Assembly: GCA_026129305.1 (NCBI GenBank)
Contig: JAHCII010000008.1
Span: forward strand, 24,874-88,873
Source: Anaerolineales bacterium
Lineage (GTDB): Bacteria; Chloroflexota; Anaerolineae; Anaerolineales; UBA11579
Direction of reading: 5' to 3'
Length of the DNA stretch: 64,000 nucleotides
Both the position numbers and the translations under genes were made by a program. Below are positions 9,431 through 17,062 of this stretch, piece after piece. The notes below the pieces were generated by a model. That model saw nothing but the letters and a program-made list of their open reading frames with translations, did not search any database and had not been told where the DNA came from. The stretch's first letter is position 1, and the number at the start of each line of letters is the position of its first letter.

Positions 9431-10833
9431 AGTTGAATGCAAAGTTGCTGGGCTTCCTGGCGCTGGTTGCATTGGCCGTATGGCTGCGGATGGGCCAGTA
9501 CCCAGACCTGAACCTGTCCGTATCCAACTACGATAGCGACCGCTATGCTGAGGCGGGCGAGCTGGGGTTCCCTTCGCTGCGGTTCTTCACCTCCATCCAA
9601 CAGCCGACGATCGCTTGGGTCTACCAGGCCGTGGAGCCGGACAGCGGCTACCAGATCACCAACATCAGCAGCCCCGGTGACCAGCTGCACCCGCCGCTGG
9701 CCTGGCAGCCGGGCTTTGAGCGCATCACCACCCTGCAAGCGATGGTGGCCACGCTGGCCTGGGTGGCTTTGGCCTGGGCGGTTTTTCGCAGCATCGAGAC
9801 GCCGCCATTGCAATACCTGGCGGGCGGCTTGGTGGTGCTCTTCGGCTTCAGCCCGCAGGTGGTCGAATGGGACTACGTGATGCTCTCCGAACCGCTGGCG
9901 ATCTCACTCCTGGTAGCTTTGCTGGCTGTCTCGATCGAACTGATCCGCAGCCTGGGGTCAGAGCCAGCCGCCGGCCGCGGCAAGCGGCTGGCCCTGGGCG
10001 TTTTATGGCTGCTGGTCAGCGTGTTGTGGGTCTTTGCGCGTGACACCAACAATTACATGCTGCCCGTCTTTGTGGTCGCCCTGGTGGCCCTGCGCTTCTG
10101 GCAGCCCAACCGCAGCCAGCTGCCCACGCCGGCCCTGCTGGGATTTGGGCTGGCCTTGGTGGTGCTGTTCGTCACCGCGTCCAGCCTGGCCCAGCAGAGC
10201 GGACGCTGGATCAACCCATTCTTCAATAATCTGCTGGACCGCGTCCTGCCGGTGGCCGAGCACCGCGCCTTCTTTGAAGAGCGCGGCCTGCCCGTGTCTG
10301 AAGAATTGCTGGCCGAAGTGGGCGGCAACCTGACGGAGCTTTCACTCTTCAACCTAAGTGATCTGGTGCGCTGGACCGAACAGAACGGGACCCAAAGCTA
10401 TATGGCTTTCCTGGCCAGCCATCCCCAGTGGGCGCTGCAAGAGTTCGTCGAGGACAGCCAGTACGCCTTCACGGAGAACGCCCAGCCCTTCTTCCGTCGA
10501 GCCCCCGAGGTCACGCCAGGCTTTCTGGTTTATCTGGGCGACTTGCTGCACCCCACAGACAGCTTGATCGTATGGTTGGTGGTGATCCAACTAGGGGCCC
10601 TGCTCTGGCTGGCCGTCCGGCAGGGTGACAGGACCCGGATTGGTCTGGCCCTGCTGTTCTGGCTGTTCTTTCTGGGATCCGTGGGCACTCTGTTCGTGAG
10701 CATACACGGCGATGCAGCCGGCATCGTACGGCATGCACTCAGTTCGGTTTTGCTGTTCCGCCTGTTGCTTTGGCTGCTCCCCGGGTATATTTTGGACGCC
10801 CTGGCCGAAAAGTCGGCGAACAAGAACGCCTGA
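9427..10833 (+). CDS. Large polytopic membrane protein, possible glycosyltransferase-like
   Basis: 468 aa. One N-terminal segment is followed by an extracytoplasmic loop of about 75 residues (starting WLRMGQYPDLN and including NYDSDRYAEAGELG). About eight hydrophobic segments then alternate with another soluble loop of about 150 residues (275-425). The layout resembles GT-C glycosyltransferases with an acidic first loop (D-S-D), but no diagnostic motif confirms it. The ATG overlaps the previous stop (ATGA) and the stop overlaps the next ATG (TGATG), so it is translationally coupled on both sides. Confidence 0.55.
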   Translation: MKLNAKLLGFLALVALAVWLRMGQYPDLNLSVSNYDSDRYAEAGELGFPSLRFFTSIQQPTIAWVYQAVEPDSGYQITNISSPGDQLHPPLAWQPGFERITTLQAMVATLAWVALAWAVFRSIETPPLQYLAGGLVVLFGFSPQVVEWDYVMLSEPLAISLLVALLAVSIELIRSLGSEPAAGRGKRLALGVLWLLVSVLWVFARDTNNYMLPVFVVALVALRFWQPNRSQLPTPALLGFGLALVVLFVTASSLAQQSGRWINPFFNNLLDRVLPVAEHRAFFEERGLPVSEELLAEVGGNLTELSLFNLSDLVRWTEQNGTQSYMAFLASHPQWALQEFVEDSQYAFTENAQPFFRRAPEVTPGFLVYLGDLLHPTDSLIVWLVVIQLGALLWLAVRQGDRTRIGLALLFWLFFLGSVGTLFVSIHGDAAGIVRHALSSVLLFRLLLWLLPGYILDALAEKSANKNA

Positions 10834-12005
10834 TGACAAAAACGCCTTTTCGTAAACTGCTGGTTCACTGCGCGCTGATCACCGCCGCAAGTTTCAGCCT
10901 TTACACACTCTTCGCAGACCGCTTGCCCCACCCCGAAGACATTAGTCCCTTTCTCTACGCGCTGGCGCTCGTGGTATGCCTGCTGCCCTGGTTCAAGTTG
11001 CCCAAAGCGCGCAAATGGCTGTATGGGCCGATCGTCGTGCTGTGTCTACTGGCCTTATTGGATGAAAGCGGCTACGGCAGTGAAGTCTTTGACATCCAAC
11101 CGTTTTATTCTACGCGTTACAACACCGAGGTGCGTGATCTGCACAATGCCTTCGGGCTAGGACAGGAACTGCTGAGCCTCTGGCTGGCAGAAAAGAACTG
11201 GCAAGCCGCTGAATTTATAAAATTCCTGCTTCTGGATGGAGCCCTGATCTTGGGCGGCTTTTTGTTCGCCTGGGGTTTGCGACTATCCAAGGACAAGGAA
11301 CGCCAAGACCGCATCGTCCGCTGGACGCCAGCCGGCTGGCTGCTGCTGGGCCTGGTGGCGGCTGGCTGGCTGCTAGTGCTGCCTGCAGATGAGCGACTGG
11401 CCGTGTGGGGCGGCTATTCCCTGGCAAGGCTCTCCACCATAGCTGGCATTTTGCTGGCTTCCGCCCTGCCTTTGTGGCTGGCCCGCCGGGCCGGCTGGCA
11501 GCCGCTTAAAGCCAGACTGGCGGTTTGGCTGGCCGGCCGCGGTGGCCAGTTGGCCGCCCGGTGGGCTGCCGGGTTGGTGCTGGTTGGCTTGGCCTATCAG
11601 GTGCAGGCGACCTTTGTCTTCCTGCCAGATGAGCAGGTGCGCCTGGCCCGCGTCACGCCAGCCGCCATGTGGCTGCTGGCGGCAGCCGGGCTGGCTTGGT
11701 TAAGCCTTATGGCTTGGCGCGGGCACTTCCGCCGCTCCCTGGGCGCCTGGCTGCAAGACGCGCTGAACTGGCTGGAGAGTGAACCCGCCTATTTCTATGC
11801 CGGCTTTGCGGTGCTGCTGATCCTGGTGGCTCAGCTAATCGATCGCGAGCTGATTCCCCTCAACCAATGGATCCGGCCTACAGAACACATCCCTCTGTGG
11901 GGGTTGTGGACGGAAGAGGTCTTCGAAATGCTGGGGGCGGTCTTCTTTCTTCTGGCGGGGTGGCGCTTTAAAACGACAAATGATAGTTCAAAGGAACCCG
12001 CATGA
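10833..12005 (+). CDS. Polytopic membrane protein, first of a tandem paralogous pair
   Basis: 390 aa, about ten hydrophobic segments. After the third comes a conserved loop, LLDESGYGSEVFDIQP, followed by RYN and DLHN. Near the C terminus are IDRELIP and EEVFEMLGA. The downstream neighbour keeps each in the same order (EESSYG..QP..RHN..DLHN; MDRYLI; EETLELCGA). The motif recalls a family of unassigned bacterial membrane proteins with an EE-x-x-x-G...N...HN signature. Conserved acidic and His residues suggest a membrane-embedded active or metal site, which is inference. It starts inside the previous stop (TGATG). Confidence 0.55.
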   Translation: MTKTPFRKLLVHCALITAASFSLYTLFADRLPHPEDISPFLYALALVVCLLPWFKLPKARKWLYGPIVVLCLLALLDESGYGSEVFDIQPFYSTRYNTEVRDLHNAFGLGQELLSLWLAEKNWQAAEFIKFLLLDGALILGGFLFAWGLRLSKDKERQDRIVRWTPAGWLLLGLVAAGWLLVLPADERLAVWGGYSLARLSTIAGILLASALPLWLARRAGWQPLKARLAVWLAGRGGQLAARWAAGLVLVGLAYQVQATFVFLPDEQVRLARVTPAAMWLLAAAGLAWLSLMAWRGHFRRSLGAWLQDALNWLESEPAYFYAGFAVLLILVAQLIDRELIPLNQWIRPTEHIPLWGLWTEEVFEMLGAVFFLLAGWRFKTTNDSSKEPA

Positions 12006-13168
12006 AAGTGACAAACCCTCTGGTGCACATTGGCATCGTTCTGGCCATTTTGGCCGCTTGCCTGCTGCTGTTTAGCTTTCTGCCGGGCTCCCTGCCCGCC
12101 CCGGAGCCGATGAGCCCGCCGACCTACCTGGTGGCCACGATCCTGTGCGCGTTTGTGCTGCTTTTGCTGCGCCGCAAACAGCTATGGACCTATTTGCCTA
12201 TTCCGCTGATCAGCCTGTTTGCCTTCTTAGAAGAATCATCCTATGGAGTGGAAAGCGGCGCAGTGCAACCGCTGACCTGGGAGCGGCACAATGTGCCGGT
12301 CTACGACCTGCACAACTTGGTGGGCGTGCTGAATGAGGTCATTCAAACCGAGCTGGTCGATGCCGGTTGGCATTTTGAATTGGGCGGACAACTGCTATTG
12401 GGCGTTCTAGCGATCCTACTGGTCTGGCTGCTTTTTGCTGGACTGTACTGGTTGTTGGCTAAGCGAGCCAAGACCCTGCCTAACCTGCACCTGGGCTTCT
12501 TGCTGGCTTTGTCCTTACTTGGCATCGTCTATCTGCTCTCACTGCCTGCAGATGCCAAGGGCAGCCTGTTATTGGGCTACTCCGCCACGCGCCTGCTGTT
12601 GGTGGGCGGACTGCTGGCGGGCGGGGTGCTGCCTCTGTGGCTGTGGCGGCAAACCTGGTTTACTGGCTGGCTGAACTCGAAAGCGATCACCCGCCGTCTG
12701 TTGCCCGCCATCCTTTGGCTGGCCGCGCTGGCTGGGCTGGCCTTTGTAGCTTGGGCGCCGCTGGACTCGGCGCCAGACAAGGTGGTGCTGGTGCAGCGCC
12801 TGGCCGCTCCCCTGCTGTGGCTGCTGGCGGCCAGTGGCGTGACCGGGTTGGTCTTGTTAGCGGCATCCGGCCGATTGACCCGCTTGGGCAATTGGTTGGA
12901 TCACTTTCGCAAAACCTTCTTCCAAACCCATCCGGCTTACATTTATGTGGTCGCTGCCATTGTGATCATTGTCTTTGCCCAGGCGATGGACCGTTATCTG
13001 ATCTCCTTCAAAGACAACATCAGCATGCTGCACCCCACTGGTGAGGACTGGGATTATTGGATAGAAGAAACCCTGGAATTGTGCGGGGCCTATCTGTTCC
13101 TGGCGGCCAGCGTGGTACTGGCCTTGCCCTGCTGGCGAGCGCTGCAGCTAAAAAAGAAAAGCCCCTGA
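12002..13168 (+). CDS. Polytopic membrane protein, second of a tandem paralogous pair
   Basis: 388 aa, about ten hydrophobic segments, with the same loop signature as its upstream neighbour (LEESSYGVESGAVQP, then ERHN and YDLHN, MDRYL, EETLELCGA). The pair probably arose by tandem duplication and has diverged strongly outside the motifs; such partners may form a heterodimer. The ATG overlaps the upstream stop (ATGA-type, 4 bp) with AAAGGAAC before it. The last codons (KKKSP) and the stop are built into the terminator hairpin that follows. Confidence 0.55.
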   Translation: MKVTNPLVHIGIVLAILAACLLLFSFLPGSLPAPEPMSPPTYLVATILCAFVLLLLRRKQLWTYLPIPLISLFAFLEESSYGVESGAVQPLTWERHNVPVYDLHNLVGVLNEVIQTELVDAGWHFELGGQLLLGVLAILLVWLLFAGLYWLLAKRAKTLPNLHLGFLLALSLLGIVYLLSLPADAKGSLLLGYSATRLLLVGGLLAGGVLPLWLWRQTWFTGWLNSKAITRRLLPAILWLAALAGLAFVAWAPLDSAPDKVVLVQRLAAPLLWLLAASGVTGLVLLAASGRLTRLGNWLDHFRKTFFQTHPAYIYVVAAIVIIVFAQAMDRYLISFKDNISMLHPTGEDWDYWIEETLELCGAYLFLAASVVLALPCWRALQLKKKSP

Positions 13169-13185
13169 CGGGGCTTTTCTTTTTA
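13150..13185. terminator. Bidirectional terminator overlapping a stop codon
   Basis: AAAAGCCCC / GGGGCTTTT with loop TGAC; the TGA is the stop codon of the plus-strand gene. Flanking A and T tracts allow it to serve the convergent VWA gene too. Confidence 0.85.
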
Positions 13186-14304
13186 TTTGAACTTGATGCG
13201 CACGTTGGCCGGCTTTTTCAAGCGGACTTTGCCGCCGCCCCGACCAGAAGCGGGGGCCAGATTGCTGCGCAGGCTGCCCCACAGCATGGGCACAGCCACC
13301 AGTGCAACCAGGATGAGGATCACGGTGGCAAACTGCGCCCAGGAGGCAGGCTGGGCCACCTCTGGCACCAGGCCGCCGGGGTTGTATTGGGTGGCCGTGT
13401 CGCTGCCCGCCGCACTGGTCGAGGACGCCAGCGAAACGCTCAGGGCGCGGTTAACCCCGTCACGCAGAGTGGCCGGCGAAGTGTAGGTGATGGCGTATTC
13501 GCTCTGCAGCGCGGTGGCGTAGCTGCTGTATAGAGTGGTCAGGCTGTCTTCATCTTCGGCGTAGCCATACAGTCCGCCGGCCCTATTGGCCAGGTCCTGC
13601 AAGCGCGGCTGATTAATACCAGCCATGGCGCCGCTCTGTCCCGGTAGGCCGAGGCCGACTGCCGAGATGGAGAGCCCCATGGGACCAATGCGATTGACGA
13701 CCGTGTCGGTATTGGCCGAGCTGGAGTTGTCCATGCCATCAGTCAGCACAATGATCGCTTTGCGGCCGCTCTCGGCTTCCAACTGCTCCACGGCTGCCAT
13801 GAGCGCGTCATACATGGCGGTGTCATCGCCGGCAGTCAGGCTGTCAACCGCGGCGCGCAGGGCGTCCTGGTCGCTGGTGATCGGCTGCACGGTTTCGATC
13901 TGCGTGTTGAAGGCGATCAGGCCCACCTGGTCACCGGGGCGCATGCGGTCAATGAACTGGTGGGCGGCTGCCTTGGCGGCGTCCAGCTTGCCGGCCGTGT
14001 CCATGCTGCCGGAGACGTCCATGACCAGCATGGTGGTCAGTGCGCCCACATCACCTATGCCTTCAATACGGTCCAGCGGAATGGGTTGGCCATTTTCGGC
14101 AAGCTGGATGCGGTTAGGGTCCACTGGCAGCGGATTGCCGGCCGCGTCCGTGGCGGAGACGTAGACGGTGACGCGCGGGAACTGGCTGGTATCCACCTGG
14201 GTGACGCGGATGTTCTCCTCAGCCTGAGCCAGGGGCGTGAAGGCCGCAGTCCCGAAGAGGGCCAAGACAGCCAAAAGCGTGATGGAGAGGCGTAGTGTCT
14301 TCAT
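13183..14304 (-). CDS. Secreted/membrane VWA-domain protein of the ubiquitin-like operon
   Basis: 373 aa. Signal peptide (1-28, ending PLAQA), a beta-rich segment (30-85), then a von Willebrand factor A domain (about 88-270) with an intact MIDAS: DVSGSMD, the Thr of GDDTAMYDAL and Asp of LTDGMDN. A Ser/Ala-rich segment leads to one C-terminal transmembrane helix (about 323-345) and a short basic cytoplasmic tail (KVRLKKPANVRIKFK). The adhesive domain therefore faces outside with the tail inside. Last gene of the Ubl operon, 3 bp after the FHA gene, so a substrate-binding or scaffold role for the system is plausible but unproven. Confidence 0.8.
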   Translation of the reverse strand: MKTLRLSITLLAVLALFGTAAFTPLAQAEENIRVTQVDTSQFPRVTVYVSATDAAGNPLPVDPNRIQLAENGQPIPLDRIEGIGDVGALTTMLVMDVSGSMDTAGKLDAAKAAAHQFIDRMRPGDQVGLIAFNTQIETVQPITSDQDALRAAVDSLTAGDDTAMYDALMAAVEQLEAESGRKAIIVLTDGMDNSSSANTDTVVNRIGPMGLSISAVGLGLPGQSGAMAGINQPRLQDLANRAGGLYGYAEDEDSLTTLYSSYATALQSEYAITYTSPATLRDGVNRALSVSLASSTSAAGSDTATQYNPGGLVPEVAQPASWAQFATVILILVALVAVPMLWGSLRSNLAPASGRGGGKVRLKKPANVRIKFK

Positions 14305-14307
14305 GGG

Positions 14308-15165
14308 TTACCTCTTTTCGTGATAGACCATTTGGGTATTGCCAATCCGAATGGCCTGTTCGTCTTTTAGATTGGCAACTTCGATCCGGCGGTTGTTGAT
14401 AAAAGTGCCCTGACTGCTCATATCCTTGAGCGTCATGTGTGTGTCTGCCCCTTTGAGCAGAGCATGTTGCGGGGCAATATCTGGATCAGGCAGGACGATG
14501 TCTGCCTTGAGCGCATCTGAGCCGATATAGGCCGAAGGCCCATTGGCGTGGATGAACTTGTCCAGCACGAATTCCGTGCCCTTCATCTTGCCCGTGACCA
14601 CTTCCAGCCAGGCTTTGGAGAGCAGCAGCACGATCAGGGCAATGAAGGCGCCCACTGCCGCGCCGAGCAGGCCCAAGCCAGCGGCCTTGCCCATCAACGG
14701 ATCGGCAAAGCGCTGGCGGGCGAACTCCAGCAAAAAGCCGCCGACCGCTCCGCCCAGCAGGCCGCCCAGGACCGGCTTCCACAGCTGGGAACCGCTGCTG
14801 AAGCCCAAGCCGGCGCCGATGAAGGCGCCGAAGATGGCCCAACCCAGCGCACGGGTCCAGGCTTCGCCGCCCAGGCTTTGGAAGGCATATTCGGCCAGCG
14901 GCAGCCCGACGGCGCCGCCCAACGCGCCAAGCAGCCCGCTGATCAGGCCGGCTCGCAGGCCGTAGAGCGGGCTGCGGGCGGCCAGGCCCTCACTGAGGCC
15001 GATCAGGGCGCCGATGCACAGGCCAATCAGCGCCCCAACGATCACTTCGCTGAGATACAGGTTCTGCACGAACGAGAGTCCGAGCAGATTGCTGGCCTGC
15101 CAGCCGATCAGGCCGCCTATGGCGCCCAAAAGGCTGTAGTAATACAGTCGGGTGTAGCGGTTCAT
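14308..15165 (-). CDS. Polytopic membrane protein with C-terminal FHA domain
   Basis: 285 aa. Residues about 5-190 hold roughly six Gly/Ala-rich transmembrane helices with repeated GALIGL/GAxxG patterns. Residues about 195-285 are a cytoplasmic forkhead-associated domain: IGSDALKADIVLPDPDIAPQHA and DMSSQGTFINNRRI contain the Gly, Ser/His and Asn positions that bind phosphothreonine. It would recruit a phosphorylated partner to the membrane; no Ser/Thr kinase lies in this window. Its ATG overlaps the JAMM gene stop by 4 bp and it precedes the VWA gene, placing it inside the ubiquitin-like operon. Confidence 0.85.
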   Translation of the reverse strand: MNRYTRLYYYSLLGAIGGLIGWQASNLLGLSFVQNLYLSEVIVGALIGLCIGALIGLSEGLAARSPLYGLRAGLISGLLGALGGAVGLPLAEYAFQSLGGEAWTRALGWAIFGAFIGAGLGFSSGSQLWKPVLGGLLGGAVGGFLLEFARQRFADPLMGKAAGLGLLGAAVGAFIALIVLLLSKAWLEVVTGKMKGTEFVLDKFIHANGPSAYIGSDALKADIVLPDPDIAPQHALLKGADTHMTLKDMSSQGTFINNRRIEVANLKDEQAIRIGNTQMVYHEKR

Positions 15166-15830
15166 TCTTCTGCCTCCTGAGCGGCCTTGGTTTGGCCTGT
15201 GTCTGAAGCCGGTGGCTGGTGTAGATTCTTCCAGTCCACCACCGGGTGGGACTTGCGGTTAAAGAGCTCGTAAAAACCATAGCCTTGCTGGGCATTCAAG
15301 TTGCCCTGTTTGTCTCGAATAAAGAAGCCCGCCGTGTGGCTGTGTGGTTCGACCACCAGCGCCACCTGCCAGCCATGCGGGAAAAAGTGCCGATGCAGCC
15401 AAAGGTCGTAGCCGGAGAGGAAGACGCTCATGCGCGGATGGGTGTGGTACCAGCCCACAATATGCTTGTTAGCGTAGCGCTCCTCCAAGGCGGCCAGCAT
15501 GGCCACCTGGCTGTCGTGTGTAAAAGTCAGGAAAGTGCTGCCCGAACGCACCTGCTGGGCAGGCAGAAGCGCCTCCACCACCAGGTAGAGCTGGCCTGTG
15601 TCCGGATCCTGACAGTGTCGCCCTGCCAGCCAACCGCCCACTTCGTTATCCAGGTCGGTATTGGCATGGCGGTGGATGGCCTGAAAGGCGGTTTGGGTCA
15701 TGAAGACCTGAGTGTGCGGAGCAGCATCAGGTTCACCCTCGGCCAGCCAGCGCTGAGCGCGTTCCAGCGGCAGGCGCGCCGGACGGGGCGCCTGAGCGGC
15801 TACCAGTGGGGAGATGTTGGTGTGGGTCAT
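15162..15830 (-). CDS. JAB/JAMM (MPN+) metalloprotease, predicted Ubl-specific isopeptidase
   Basis: 222 aa from the ATG at 15830. The JAMM zinc motif is complete: Glu63 in NEVGGWLAG, His129 and His131 in WYHTHP, Ser139 and Asp142 in LSGYD (H-x-H-x7-S-x2-D). Enzymes of this family remove ubiquitin-like proteins from conjugates or trim precursors. The N-terminal 40 residues are basic and Pro-rich; the C-terminal 30 are polar. A longer reading from a TTG at 15881 would code across a strong hairpin with no ribosome-binding site, so the ATG is preferred. It follows the free Ubl gene directly, fitting a deconjugase of the same pathway. Confidence 0.9.
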   Translation of the reverse strand: MTHTNISPLVAAQAPRPARLPLERAQRWLAEGEPDAAPHTQVFMTQTAFQAIHRHANTDLDNEVGGWLAGRHCQDPDTGQLYLVVEALLPAQQVRSGSTFLTFTHDSQVAMLAALEERYANKHIVGWYHTHPRMSVFLSGYDLWLHRHFFPHGWQVALVVEPHSHTAGFFIRDKQGNLNAQQGYGFYELFNRKSHPVVDWKNLHQPPASDTGQTKAAQEAEE

Positions 15831-15846
15831 AAGCAAAGCAGGCGTC

Positions 15847-15875
15847 TGGGCAGGGCTGTTTACCAGCCCTGCCCA
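15847..15875 (-). promoter_or_regulatory. Intercistronic hairpin 3' of the free Ubl gene
   Basis: Perfect 12-bp inverted repeat TGGGCAGGGCTG / CAGCCCTGCCCA with a 5-nt loop, 11 bp after the Ubl stop and before the JAMM ATG. No T run follows, so it is more likely an mRNA-stabilising or processing hairpin than a full terminator. Confidence 0.6.
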
Positions 15876-15885
15876 GGCCAAGTCA

Positions 15886-16152
15886 TTACCCGGCGGTGAC
15901 GTCGGCGGTCATGATCAGCCGGTCTTCGGCGGGGATGCCGGCGCCAGACAGGGTTTCCTGGTCTTTCAGCTCGCGGCCCAGGGCCTTGCTGTCCAGGCGG
16001 TAGCCCATCGGGCGGCCGTCCGGGCCGGTGGTGGGCAGTTCCAGCGAGGTGGCCAATTCCGGGATGAGGTCCTTGACCTCCACGTCATCGGGCACATCGG
16101 CGGAACGGCTGCCCCCCGAGGGCAGTACTACGGTTACAGGGATCTCTGCCAT
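15886..16152 (-). CDS. Free ubiquitin-like protein (YukD/EsaB-like beta-grasp) ending in Gly
   Basis: 88 aa. Predicted beta-grasp fold: N-terminal strand pair around a PSGG turn, a helix (VKDLIPELATSLEL), the block GPDGRPMGYRLDSKALGREL, and the final strand RLIMTADVTAG. The pattern is that of the YukD/EsaB ubiquitin-like family. The chain ends exactly in Ala-Gly, so the C terminus could be activated by an E1 without processing. It matches the N-terminal domain of the Ubl-E2 fusion without gaps at about 61 of 88 positions. A strong AAAGGAG site precedes the ATG and hairpins flank the gene, suggesting high expression. Probably the modifier of the operon. Confidence 0.88.
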   Translation of the reverse strand: MAEIPVTVVLPSGGSRSADVPDDVEVKDLIPELATSLELPTTGPDGRPMGYRLDSKALGRELKDQETLSGAGIPAEDRLIMTADVTAG

Positions 16153-16186
16153 GTCTAACTCCTTTCAAGTTCTTCTTGGCAATCAA

Positions 16187-16202
16187 CGGCAGCAAGCTGC
16201 CG
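16187..16202 (-). promoter_or_regulatory. Intercistronic hairpin 5' of the free Ubl gene
   Basis: CGGCAG-CTTG-CTGCCG on the minus strand, 6-bp stem, 7 bp after the Ubl-E2 stop and ahead of the Ubl Shine-Dalgarno. With the 3' hairpin it brackets the Ubl coding region in the polycistronic mRNA. Confidence 0.5.
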
Positions 16203-16209
16203 GGAACCA

Positions 16210-17049
16210 CTATTTGAGGCGAATGCGCGGCTTGGTTTTGGGTTTGTCCTTGATGCGGATGCGCTCCGGGCGCAGCAACTCGCGCGCATCCACCGGGAAG
16301 GCGCGTGGGTTGCGGCGCCGGTATTCCCGGCTCCAGCGGGCGGCTTCCGGATCCCAGGGGAATGGCGGCTTGGTGGGATCGTCGTGGAAGTTCTTGTACT
16401 GCACCATCTCCCCAATCATCAGCACCAGGCGGTCCAGCGAGCGGCTGGCCGTCCACCAGGCAGCGTCCACACAGACCGTGCCGTTGAGGTGGTTAATGTT
16501 GGGATGCCAGACCGGGGTCAGCCACTTCATGCCGGGCCAACGCTGGGGGTATTGATTGTGCAGATAAATCTCCACCTGGTGGCGTTCGCCAAACTTGGGT
16601 GTTCCGGAGCGATCGACGCCCACGATGCCTTTGCAGGTGTAGGTGACGATGTACTTTTCCGGGGGCAGGCCGGGGCGCTCGGAATGCGCCTTGAAGTCGA
16701 TAAAGTCGCTCTGGGCCGCCAGTTCCTGCATACGGGTGTGGTCGGCTTTCAGGCGGCGCAAGCGCGGGCTTTCGGTGCCGACCGCGCCGGCGGTGATGTC
16801 GGCGGTCAGGATCAGGCGATCGTCGGCAGGCACGCCGGCAGAAGCCAGGGTCTCGTCCTCCTTCAGTTCACGGCCCAGGGCCTTGCTGTCCAGACGGTAA
16901 CCCATCGGGCGGCCGTCTGGCCCCACGGTGGGCAGCTCCAGCAGCGAAGCCAGCTCGGTGACCAGGTCACGGATGGGGATGTCGTCCGGCATTTCGGCCT
17001 TGCGTGCCCCACCACTGGGCATGATGATCGTGATTTCGGTTTCAGCCAT
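16210..17049 (-). CDS. Ubiquitin-like domain fused to an E2 (UBC) conjugating enzyme
   Basis: 279 aa. Residues 1-88 are a YukD-like Ubl nearly identical in its core to the free Ubl next door. A linker follows, then a UBC fold (about 105-225) with the eukaryote-like hallmarks HPN (182-184, in WHPNINHLNG) and the candidate catalytic Cys193 in TVCVD, preceded by a YP..WPGMKWLTP segment. The C terminus (240-279) is strongly basic. It should carry the modifier as a thioester from the E1 and pass it to targets. An AGGAGA site supports the ATG at 17049; an open frame further upstream overlaps the RING gene and is rejected. The Ubl part could be a tethered donor, a non-covalent regulator or a JAMM-releasable copy. 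Confidence 0.9.
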   Translation of the reverse strand: MAETEITIIMPSGGARKAEMPDDIPIRDLVTELASLLELPTVGPDGRPMGYRLDSKALGRELKEDETLASAGVPADDRLILTADITAGAVGTESPRLRRLKADHTRMQELAAQSDFIDFKAHSERPGLPPEKYIVTYTCKGIVGVDRSGTPKFGERHQVEIYLHNQYPQRWPGMKWLTPVWHPNINHLNGTVCVDAAWWTASRSLDRLVLMIGEMVQYKNFHDDPTKPPFPWDPEAARWSREYRRRNPRAFPVDARELLRPERIRIKDKPKTKPRIRLK

Positions 17050-17062
17050 AAGATCTCCTAAA

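Noticed and set aside
15831..15881. TTG start for the JAMM protein
   Set aside because: It would code through the 12-bp hairpin, with no Shine-Dalgarno; the ATG at 15830 starts closer to the conserved part.
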